From Bin87 sp965197635 (GTDB lineage: Bacteria > Chloroflexota > Dehalococcoidia > Lucifugimonadales > UBA3495): DNA of 64,000 nt. Positions 8,476 to 15,544 of this stretch are shown here, piece after piece. Position numbers and translations under genes: made by a program. Where the stretch lies: assembly GCA_965197635.1 (NCBI GenBank), contig CBDANN010000008.1, positions 62,001-126,000 of the forward strand. Reading direction: 5' to 3'. Position 1 is the stretch's first letter; each line of letters opens with the position of its first letter. The notes under the pieces were generated by a model. The model saw only the letters and a list, made by a program, of their open reading frames with translations, did no database searches and had not been told where the DNA came from.

Positions 8476-9372
8476 ATGGCGAACCAAGGCAAGGTCTTTA
8501 TCATCGGCGCCGGCCCGGGCGATCCGGAGCTTTTGACGCTGAAAGCCAAACGGATCATCGACGACGCCGACGTGATTATCTACGCCGACTCGCTGGTTCC
8601 CGTTGAAATCTCCGAGTTCGCCAAGCCCGGCGCCCGGGTGTACGGCAGCAAGGAGATGGCTCTGCCGGAAATCATGGACGTTACGCTACAGGCGGTTGCC
8701 GAAGGCAAGACAGTCGCCCGGATCCAGAGCGGCGACCCGGCTCTGTACGGCGCGACCCTGGAGCAGATGCGCATCATGGAAGCCGAGGGCGTGGACTACG
8801 AGATTATCCCCGGTGTCAGCGCCGCCTTCGCCGCTGCCGCCGTCCTCAAGGCTGAACTGACCGTCCCCGAAGTCTCTCAAACGGTGATCATGACCCGCGC
8901 CGAGGGGCGGGTGCCCATGCCCGAGGGCGAGGACCTGGTCAGTCTGGCCCGCCACGGCAGCACGCTGGTGATCTTCCTCAGCGTCACTCGCATGTTCCGC
9001 ATCGCCAACCAGTTGCAGGAGGCAGGCTACCCCGTCGATACGCCGGTGGCGGTGGCCTACCGTGTGGGTTGGCCCGACCAGCAGATCATCCGTGGAACGC
9101 TGGCCGACATTGCCCAGAAGGTGCGCGACGCCAAGATTACGTTGCAGGCCCTTATTATCGTCGGCAAGGCCGTGGACCCGAAGCTATTGGACCCCAACGT
9201 CGGGGAGCAGGTGGCGGTTTCCCACCTGTACTCGGACGAGTACACGCACCTGTACCGCCGTGCCGGGCAGGGATCGCACGCCGCCGCTGACCGGGCCGAG
9301 CTCTACGAGGCCGGCGGCTACGAAGTGCAGCCGGAACCGGCGGCTCCTACGCCGGCCGGCGACGACGGCTGA
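8476..9372 (+). CDS. cbiF: Cobalt-precorrin-4 / precorrin-4 C11-methyltransferase
   Basis: Tetrapyrrole methylase that methylates C-11. The 298 residues open with VFIIGAGPGDPELLTLKAKR, then VIIYADSLVPVEI, ARIQSGDPALYGA and IIPGVSAAFAAAA, and TRAEGRVPMPEGEDL, the last being characteristic of CbiF/CobM. The ATG at 8476 follows CCAGGAGAA and gives the normal N-terminus; a longer frame from 8350 adds 42 unrelated residues. The last 60 residues (from HLYRRAGQGSHAA) are an extra low-complexity tail ending in Pro/Ala-rich sequence. Confidence 0.92.
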   Translation: MANQGKVFIIGAGPGDPELLTLKAKRIIDDADVIIYADSLVPVEISEFAKPGARVYGSKEMALPEIMDVTLQAVAEGKTVARIQSGDPALYGATLEQMRIMEAEGVDYEIIPGVSAAFAAAAVLKAELTVPEVSQTVIMTRAEGRVPMPEGEDLVSLARHGSTLVIFLSVTRMFRIANQLQEAGYPVDTPVAVAYRVGWPDQQIIRGTLADIAQKVRDAKITLQALIIVGKAVDPKLLDPNVGEQVAVSHLYSDEYTHLYRRAGQGSHAAADRAELYEAGGYEVQPEPAAPTPAGDDG

Positions 9373-9375
9373 CAC

Positions 9376-10956
9376 TTGGAAATGTCTCCGTCCGACGCCG
9401 TCCACACCGCCATCGTCGCGGTCTCGCGGCCGGGCGCAGCCTTGGCACGACGGCTGGCGGCGTCTCTGTCCGACGCCGCGCTGTACTTGGAACGGCGAAC
9501 CTCCGGCGATGCAAGGGACGAAGGGGACGGGGCGCAACTCTACGACCTGCCCCTGCGCCCGCTGATCCAGGACCTGTTTGCCAGGCATCGTGAATTGGTG
9601 GTGTTCCTGCCGGTGGGGGCGACGATCCGACTGCTCGCTCCGGTGCTGGGGAACAAGCGGCAAGATCCGGCCGTGGTGTGCGTGGACGACGCCGGACGCT
9701 ACGCCGTCAGCCTGTTGTCGGGCCATGTGGGCGGCGCGGATATGTTGGCTCATCGGGTGGGGAGGGCTATCGGCGCGCAGGCCATAATCACCTCGGCGTC
9801 GGACGCGCTGGACGTAACACCCGTAGATGTGGTCGGGCGCGCGTTGGGTTGGCTCGTTGAAGCCTCGCCGACGGACCTGACGCGGGCAGCGGCGGCAGTG
9901 GTCAACGGCGAGCCGGTAGCGTTGTGGTTGGATCCGGAAACCGGAGCGCGCTGGCCTGACGACGCTCCGTTGACCTCCAACATCGTGACGGTCACCGAAT
10001 TGAGCGACCTCGCGGACGCTCGCTATGCTGCCGCGCTAGTGGTGTCCGACCGGCTGCTCGGGCTGGATACCGGGCGTCCCCTGGTAATGTATCGCCCACC
10101 TACGCTGGCAGCGGGTGTGGGCTGCCGGCGTGGTGTGAGTGCGGAGCACCTGCGCGAACTGCTGGAGGGAACGCTGCAGGAGCATGGCCTGGCACGATTG
10201 AGCCTCGCGAAAATCGCCACCGCGGACATCAAGGCCGATGAGGCCGGCATAATCGCGTTGGCGGATGGCCTGGCGGCGCCGCTGGAGATTTACGGGGCTG
10301 ACGAGCTGAACGCCGTCGCCAAGCGGCGACCCGACCCGTCGGACATTGGACAAGCACTGAGGGCGCCCACCGCTTCGGCGGCCCAAGATTTGCTAGGAGT
10401 ATTCGGCGTATCCGAACCGGCGGCGATGCTGGCCGCTGGCGCGCACGGGATAATTGTGCCCCGCGCCAAATCCGACCGTGCTACCATTTCGGTAGCGCGC
10501 ATCCCGCCGGCCGGGGGGAGCGCGCCGGAGGAAACCGCGATGAATCAATCGGAAACCATGCTGCCGGGCGAGGGATTGCTGGCCGAGGCAGAGCGGGAAA
10601 TCGGCGCCGGGAACCTGCGAGAAGGAGCGGGGTTGGCCTGGAAAGCAACCATGCAAGCAATGGCCGCCGCCGCCAAACGCCACGGTATGCCGTGCAGCAA
10701 TCGGGATGAAGCCCGGCTTTTTGCCAAGCACTTGGATACAATCGCCGACCCGGCATCTCTGACGGACGGGCTGAGCCGCCACCGCAATATGCTGTCTTTC
10801 GGGATAGCTGACTCGTACCGGGAACACTACGAGGGCTTGGGAGAACGAGAGGGTACGGAATACGAATGGGAACCCGATGAGTACGAAGATCACGTCGACA
10901 CCGTGAGGAAATTCATAGCGTATTTGCATCGGGAGCACAACGGGAAATCGGCGTAA
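9376..10956 (+). CDS. cbiG: Cobalt-precorrin-5A hydrolase (CbiG) fused to a HEPN/PaREP1-like helical domain
   Basis: Residues 1-385 are CbiG, which opens the ring-A lactone and releases C-20 as acetaldehyde. Markers are FLPVGATIRLLAPVL, YAVSLLSGHVGGADML, AAGVGCRRGVSAEHL, KADEAGIIALADGL and GVSEPAAMLAAGAHGIIVPRAKS. After a Pro/Gly-rich linker, residues 389-526 form a separate helical domain (REGAGLAWKATMQAMAAAAKRHGM ... SYREHYEGL) resembling small HEPN/PaREP1-like proteins. An ATG at 10540 with GGAGGAAA just upstream begins exactly at this domain, so it may also be made as a 138-residue free protein, or the fusion may come from loss of the cbiG stop. The next gene overlaps by one base and looks like a second protein of the same class. 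Confidence 0.85.
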   Translation: MEMSPSDAVHTAIVAVSRPGAALARRLAASLSDAALYLERRTSGDARDEGDGAQLYDLPLRPLIQDLFARHRELVVFLPVGATIRLLAPVLGNKRQDPAVVCVDDAGRYAVSLLSGHVGGADMLAHRVGRAIGAQAIITSASDALDVTPVDVVGRALGWLVEASPTDLTRAAAAVVNGEPVALWLDPETGARWPDDAPLTSNIVTVTELSDLADARYAAALVVSDRLLGLDTGRPLVMYRPPTLAAGVGCRRGVSAEHLRELLEGTLQEHGLARLSLAKIATADIKADEAGIIALADGLAAPLEIYGADELNAVAKRRPDPSDIGQALRAPTASAAQDLLGVFGVSEPAAMLAAGAHGIIVPRAKSDRATISVARIPPAGGSAPEETAMNQSETMLPGEGLLAEAEREIGAGNLREGAGLAWKATMQAMAAAAKRHGMPCSNRDEARLFAKHLDTIADPASLTDGLSRHRNMLSFGIADSYREHYEGLGEREGTEYEWEPDEYEDHVDTVRKFIAYLHREHNGKSA

Positions 10957-11333
10957 TGCGTGGAGAACGCCATGCCGCAGTATCGGAAGTGTTGTTGGAG
11001 ACCGCAGAAGCTTTAGCTCAAAATCCCCGGACTGCGCTGGCTGCTGGCGAGTTGGTTTGGGGCGCCGTTTTTCACGCGTGCTGTGCTGCGGAGCGCCCTC
11101 CCATCGTATCACACCGCCATCCCCGAACCAGGCGAGAACTGAAAGAGACAATCAACCTACTGGCTGTTGACCGCAATACCCGTAGAAACTTTGTCGACGC
11201 AGTGGACCATCCCGTGCGGAGATTGCACGACAACTTTTATTCCGGACAACTGAGCAACGCTGATCTGACCGATGACATACAAGTCGGAACTTCCTTCGTC
11301 AGGGAGCTTTTGCAAATAGCACACCGAACCTAA
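10956..11333 (+). CDS. Small HEPN/PaREP1-like helical protein
   Basis: A 125-residue helical protein starting in a TAATG overlap with the upstream gene. AALAAGELVWGAVFHACCAA and RRLHDNFYSGQLSNADL match the pattern of PaREP1/HEPN-like small proteins, in which an aromatic LHxNFY motif is frequent. It resembles the C-terminal domain of the CbiG fusion, so the two are probably a tandem pair. No nucleotidyltransferase (MNT) partner is seen nearby. A role as toxin or nucleic-acid binder would be inference. Confidence 0.55.
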   Translation: MRGERHAAVSEVLLETAEALAQNPRTALAAGELVWGAVFHACCAAERPPIVSHRHPRTRRELKETINLLAVDRNTRRNFVDAVDHPVRRLHDNFYSGQLSNADLTDDIQVGTSFVRELLQIAHRT

Positions 11334-11380
11334 AGCCGGTAGCCACCCAAAGCTCCGGCGCTGACCCTGTAGGAACAACC

Positions 11381-12139
11381 ATGAACACCGGCAAACTTTA
11401 CCTCGTTGGCATCGGTCCCGGCGACGCCGGGCATCTCACACCGGCCGCTGCCCGCGCCATCGCCGACAGCGACGAACTGGTCGGCTATCGTTACTACATT
11501 GAGCAGGTGGCGGGGGCGACATCCGACAAGACCCTGCACAGCATGGAGCTGGGGCAGGAACTGGAGCGCGCCGCCCTGGCGGTGGACATTGCATACGGCG
11601 GCAAGACGGTAGCGGTTGTTTCCTCGGGAGACGCTGGCATCTACGGCATGGCCGGGCCCGTGTACCGCGTGCTCACTGACCGCGATTGGGACGGCGTTGA
11701 TCCAGCCGTGGAAAGCGTGCCCGGCGTTTCGGCCCTGCAGTCCGCGGCCGCGCTGCTGGGTTCGCCACTGATGCAGGACTTCTGCGCCATTAGCCTGAGC
11801 AACCTGCTGACGCCCTGGGAGCAGATCCGGCGTCGCCTTCAGGCCGCTGCTGCCGGCGATTTCGTCGCCGTCCTGTACAACCCCCGCAGCCGCCGGCGCG
11901 TCAGCCAGCTGGCCGAGGCTCGAGAAATCTTCTTGGAGCATCGCGCCGCCGACACGCCGGTGGGCATAGTTCGGCACGCCTACCGGCCCGAGCAAGCGGT
12001 GGCGTTGGCCGACCTCGACGGGCTGGATGGAGAGACGCTGGGCGTGGACATGTTCACCACCGTGGTGATCGGCAACTCCAACACCTACGTGCACAACGGC
12101 AAGATGGTCACACCGCGAGGCTACGAAGCGAAAGAATAG
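11381..12139 (+). CDS. cbiH: Cobalt-precorrin-3B / precorrin-3B C17-methyltransferase
   Basis: Tetrapyrrole methylase that methylates C-17 with ring contraction. The 252 residues open LYLVGIGPGDAGHLTPAAARAI and include the CobJ/CbiH-specific VGYRYYIEQV. They continue with VAVVSSGDAGIYGMAGPVYRVL, ESVPGVSALQSAAALLGSPL, DFCAISLSNLLTPW and VAVLYNPRSRRR. It is the last cobalamin gene in the window. cbiE, cbiJ and the amidation and lower-ligand genes must lie elsewhere. Confidence 0.93.
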   Translation: MNTGKLYLVGIGPGDAGHLTPAAARAIADSDELVGYRYYIEQVAGATSDKTLHSMELGQELERAALAVDIAYGGKTVAVVSSGDAGIYGMAGPVYRVLTDRDWDGVDPAVESVPGVSALQSAAALLGSPLMQDFCAISLSNLLTPWEQIRRRLQAAAAGDFVAVLYNPRSRRRVSQLAEAREIFLEHRAADTPVGIVRHAYRPEQAVALADLDGLDGETLGVDMFTTVVIGNSNTYVHNGKMVTPRGYEAKE

Positions 12140-12207
12140 GGCGCCAAGCAACAGCCGGGCCGGTTACTGCTATACTGCGGCGAAACGTTTTAGCAGGAGG
12201 ACTAACC

Positions 12208-12954
12208 GTGCCAGCGATACGTGCGAATCGGGTGAAAGACAAGCTGAGGCAGGGCCAGCCAACGACGTGCATCTCAGGTTTGATGACCAGCGAAATCATC
12301 GACTTTTTGGGGCCTTTGGGATTCGACTCGGCATGGATGGAATGCGAACACGGCCCGGTGGACTGGGAAACTCTGAGCGATATGACCCGGGCCTGCGACC
12401 TGTGGGGCATGGCGTCCATCACCCGGTGCAATGCCAATGACGCTGCGCTGATCACTCGCACCCTGGACCGTGGCTCCATGGGCGTCGTGCTGCCCCACGT
12501 CAACACCCGCGAAGAGGCGGAAGCGGCGGTGGGCGCGGCCAAGTTCGCGCCCTTGGGCTATCGCGGTATGTTCGGCGGCCGGCAATCTTTCGGCGTCCCC
12601 GATTATGTCCACCGGGCCAACGACCAGACTATGGTTGTGGTGCTCATTGAAGAGGTCACGGCGCTGGACAACCTGGACGACATCCTGAAAGTGGACGGCA
12701 TCGACGTGTTCTTCGTAGCGCCGACCGACCTGTCCCAGACCATGGGCCACATTGGCGACGTCGGGCACCCCGAGGTACAGGCCGCTATTGACGATGCCCT
12801 GGCGCGCATCGTGAGCGCAGGACGCACCGCCGGCACGCTGGTCAACGACGACAACGTGGCGTCTTACGTTGAGAAGGGCGCCCGGTTCCTGATGACGTCG
12901 TGGAACGCCTGGGTTGCCCGCGGCAGCAGCCAGTTCCTGGGACGCATACCGTAA
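12208..12954 (+). CDS. HpcH/HpaI aldolase (citrate lyase beta) family protein
   Basis: TIM-barrel, metal-dependent class II aldolase of the type that cleaves 2-keto-3-deoxy acids. In 248 residues it has WMECEHGPVDWE (the conserved E-H-G region), GVVLPHVNTREEAEAAV, YRGMFGGRQSFG, LIEEVTALDNLDDIL (metal-ligand Glu) and VFFVAPTDLSQTMG (metal-ligand Asp). AGTLVNDDNVASYVEKGARF is near the end. A TATACT -10-like sequence lies upstream near 12171. The exact substrate cannot be read from sequence. Confidence 0.85.
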   Translation: MPAIRANRVKDKLRQGQPTTCISGLMTSEIIDFLGPLGFDSAWMECEHGPVDWETLSDMTRACDLWGMASITRCNANDAALITRTLDRGSMGVVLPHVNTREEAEAAVGAAKFAPLGYRGMFGGRQSFGVPDYVHRANDQTMVVVLIEEVTALDNLDDILKVDGIDVFFVAPTDLSQTMGHIGDVGHPEVQAAIDDALARIVSAGRTAGTLVNDDNVASYVEKGARFLMTSWNAWVARGSSQFLGRIP

Positions 12955-12964
12955 TCGAAGATTT

Positions 12965-12987
12965 GGGGCAGGTTTCAAACCTGCCCC
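12965..12987. terminator. Bidirectional hairpin between convergent genes
   Basis: A near-perfect palindrome GGGGCAGGTTT-C-AAACCTGCCCC with an 11-bp stem lies 10 bases after the aldolase stop and about 30 bases from the LysR stop on the other strand. It has no clear T-tract, so it may be a terminator or a dispersed palindromic repeat. Confidence 0.5.
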
Positions 12988-13015
12988 TATGCTATGATCC
13001 CATTGCTGCGTGCGG

Positions 13016-13975
13016 TTACTGCGTTGCGCTGGCGATGGCACGCCTCTCCGGTTCGCCGCCGTGGTCAACGTCCCAATCCCAAAGGTCGGCGTGGAAGCCG
13101 GACAGGCTCTCTTCCAGCGTGTTGATGAAATTGCGGACGCCTCGTCCGTGGAACTTGCCCCTGAGGGTGCAAACGCCGATGTTGGCCGACGGGAAGATGT
13201 GATCCAGGCGCACCACCGCCAGCCGGTCGTGGTCCTCGGGGTGGAGGGTGAAATCGCTGACGATGGCGATGCCCATACCAATAGCCACGTAACGCTTGAT
13301 CATCTCGGTGTTGTCCATCTCCAGCACCACGTCGTAATTGACGCCGCTTTCGCGGAGTTTTTGCTCAACCCGTCTCCGACTCAAGCTCTCCGGGCTGTTC
13401 AGGATGAGGGGGAACCTGGCCATATCCTCAATTGCGATGGGGTTCCGCAGCAGCAGTTCGTGGCCGGGCTCGGTGATAAGCACCACGTTGTAATCGAACA
13501 GTTCCGAGAATTCCAGTGACGGGTCGTCGGTTGGCGGCGCGGAACAAAGGGCGAGGTCAACCTCACCGGACTTCACCAACTGGATGAGGTTAGCATAGGA
13601 ACGCGCCACCAGGCGCATCCTCACGTCGGGATAGCGGGAGCGGAACTGGCGAATGGGGCGCGGCAGGTGATAGGAAACGATGTCAGGGTAAGCGCCCACG
13701 ACGAATGAACCCCGTCCTTCAGAGTAGTCCATCTGGGTTTTCAGCGTGTCGATGGACTCGACTATGGGAGTCACCAACTCGTAGAAAAGCGTGCCCTCGG
13801 AGGTCAGCTGTATCGGGCGTTTGATACGGTCGAAAAGGGTGATGCCAAATTCACCCTCCAACTTCCTCAGGTGGGTAGTAACCGTAGGCTGACCCAATTC
13901 CAGCTTGCGTGCCGCTTTGGAAACGCTCCTCAGTCGGGCGACGTGGTAGAAGCTGATAATTTCTCGCAGTTCCAT
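13016..13975 (-). CDS. LysR-family transcriptional regulator
   Basis: A 319-residue LTTR. The N-terminal winged helix-turn-helix is clear (IISFYHVARLRSVSKAARKLELGQPTVTTHLRKLE), with the LFDR motif following. The periplasmic-binding-like effector domain begins near residue 90 (GRGSFVVGAYPDIVSY) and resembles CysB/Cbl-type regulators. The ATG at 13975 is preferred over a GTG two codons earlier because AAGGTGA is correctly spaced from it. It converges on the aldolase gene and diverges from the ferredoxin gene; the target is unknown. Confidence 0.9.
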   Translation of the reverse strand: MELREIISFYHVARLRSVSKAARKLELGQPTVTTHLRKLEGEFGITLFDRIKRPIQLTSEGTLFYELVTPIVESIDTLKTQMDYSEGRGSFVVGAYPDIVSYHLPRPIRQFRSRYPDVRMRLVARSYANLIQLVKSGEVDLALCSAPPTDDPSLEFSELFDYNVVLITEPGHELLLRNPIAIEDMARFPLILNSPESLSRRRVEQKLRESGVNYDVVLEMDNTEMIKRYVAIGMGIAIVSDFTLHPEDHDRLAVVRLDHIFPSANIGVCTLRGKFHGRGVRNFINTLEESLSGFHADLWDWDVDHGGEPERRAIASATQ

Positions 13976-14035
13976 TGACACTTCACCTTATCGCATCGGG
14001 TTGGCCGCAACGCAAATTCGCAATTTGTACGATAT

Positions 14036-14063
14036 ATTATATCAACAATGCGGATAATGCAAA
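14036..14063 (-). promoter_or_regulatory. Promoter of the LysR-family gene
   Basis: Reading the minus strand: TTTGCA, 16 bases, TATAAT, about 60 bases upstream of the LysR start. The -10 overlaps an AT palindrome (GATATAATATATC), which could be the regulator's own operator, as LTTRs often autorepress. Confidence 0.45.
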
Positions 14064-14186
14064 CTTTTCGTCGCTATTTCAGCCTTGGGAATGCTTGTGC
14101 TTGGCGCGGCAACCCCTCCTGCGTTGGCCCACCGTGGCGGCGGTAGCGTATTCCCGCCGGAGATAGCGATATGCCAGCCGTATGCC

Positions 14187-14216
14187 TTGACAAAATATCG
14201 GGATAAACCGCAGAAT
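14187..14216 (+). promoter_or_regulatory. Possible promoter for the ferredoxin gene
   Basis: A perfect TTGACA -35 is followed after 18 bases by CAGAAT (four of six), about 95 bases upstream of the ferredoxin ATG. It lies in the divergent intergenic region with the LysR gene. Confidence 0.4.
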
Positions 14217-14308
14217 ACGCCCTATTAGCGGGCACTTGACGGGCCAGGTTGGTCTCTGAATTAACGGACAAATGACCACGATTTTTCGCCCGTGGCCGAG
14301 GTAATCTG

Positions 14309-14554
14309 ATGGCATTCGTGATTACACAACCTTGTGAGGGAGTGAAGGACGCCTCGTGCGTTGAAGTTTGCCCCGTGGATTGCATCCATTCCGACGACGA
14401 GGCGCCGATGTACTACATCAATCCCGACGATTGCATCGACTGCGCCTATTGCGTCGCCGTGTGTCCCGTCTCGGCGATATTTGACGAGTTCACTGTGCCC
14501 GCGAATATGCGTGAGTACGTTCGGACCAATCGCCTCTACTTTTCCTCCCGATAA
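14309..14554 (+). CDS. Ferredoxin, two [4Fe-4S]-type clusters
   Basis: An 81-residue low-potential electron carrier. First cluster region: CEGVKDASCVEVCPVDCIH. Second: CIDCAYCVAVCPVSAIFDE. This matches bacterial FdxA/7Fe-8Fe ferredoxins, in which the longer spacing at the first site may hold a [3Fe-4S] cluster. GAGGTAA precedes the ATG. The amino-acid-dehydrogenase-like gene 28 bases downstream is probably co-transcribed. Confidence 0.9.
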   Translation: MAFVITQPCEGVKDASCVEVCPVDCIHSDDEAPMYYINPDDCIDCAYCVAVCPVSAIFDEFTVPANMREYVRTNRLYFSSR

Positions 14555-14581
14555 TCGCCCGCCTCTGCCGTCGTTGCCACA

Positions 14582-15535
14582 ATGGCTCGTTTTCTCACCG
14601 ACGCCGATGTGGACCAGTGCGTCGATCTCGGGGATATGTTGCCGGCTATCGAGGAGATGCTGACCAACTACGGGCGCGGCCAAGCCACGAATCTGACCCG
14701 TCGCAAAGTAGCGACCCCGGGCGGGTATCTGGCGGTGATGGGCGGAGCGCTGCTGTACCAAGGCGTCTTCGGCGTCAAAACTTTCACCCATACCGAAAAC
14801 GGTTACTCTTTCCAGGTGAGCCTGTACGATGCCACGTCGGGGCGTCTGCTGCTCTACACCCAGGCCAACCGTTTGGGTCAGCTCCGCACCGGCGCAACCA
14901 CGGCAGCGGCGATCAAACATCTGGCCAACCCTGACGCGCCGCGCCTCGGGATCATCGGTACTGGCAACCAGGCCGGCGACCAACTCCGGGCCGCCTGCGC
15001 GGTGCGTGAGGTTGGCAAAATTCATGCCTACAGCAGGAACGCCGATAACCGCCGAGCTTTCGCCGCCCGAATGACGGCCGAGTTGGGGCGTCCCGTCATC
15101 GCGGCGGACAGCAATCAGGAGGCCGTCGCTGGATGCGCCGTGGTCATCGGCATCGCCGCCGCGGAGACACCGGTCATTCGGGGCGAATGGCTGGACGACG
15201 GAGCGACGGTTATCGGCGCGGGACCGACGAGCCCTCGCCATCGCGAGGTGGACGATAACGTGTTGCTTCGGGCCGGACGGCGGTTCGTGGACTCGTTGGA
15301 ACAGGGGCCGTTGGAGTGCGGGGACATCGCCGCCGCCGTTGACCGGGGGCTGGTGCAATGGAGCCAGTTCCACGAACTGCGCCACGCGGTGGCCGGAACC
15401 GTGCCGGGGCGAACCAGCGTCGACCAAGTGGTCTATTGCAAGCTGATGGGCACGGGAATCGCCGACGTGGCCGCGGCCCGGCTGGTCTGGGAACGCGCCG
15501 AGGAACGCGGCATCGGGCTTGAAATGGATTGGTAG
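14582..15535 (+). CDS. Ornithine cyclodeaminase / mu-crystallin family protein
   Basis: A 317-residue NAD(P)-binding imine reductase or deaminase-like enzyme. Markers are FLTDADVDQCVDLGDMLPAIE, GVFGVKTFTHTE, the substrate-region ANRLGQLRTGATTAAA, the Rossmann motif LGIIGTGNQAGDQLRAAC and GAGPTSPRHREVDD. The family includes ornithine cyclodeaminase, alanine dehydrogenase and ketimine reductase, so the substrate is open. It ends just before carB, which is on the opposite strand. Confidence 0.87.
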   Translation: MARFLTDADVDQCVDLGDMLPAIEEMLTNYGRGQATNLTRRKVATPGGYLAVMGGALLYQGVFGVKTFTHTENGYSFQVSLYDATSGRLLLYTQANRLGQLRTGATTAAAIKHLANPDAPRLGIIGTGNQAGDQLRAACAVREVGKIHAYSRNADNRRAFAARMTAELGRPVIAADSNQEAVAGCAVVIGIAAAETPVIRGEWLDDGATVIGAGPTSPRHREVDDNVLLRAGRRFVDSLEQGPLECGDIAAAVDRGLVQWSQFHELRHAVAGTVPGRTSVDQVVYCKLMGTGIADVAAARLVWERAEERGIGLEMDW

Positions 15536-15544
15536 TTTGGCGGC

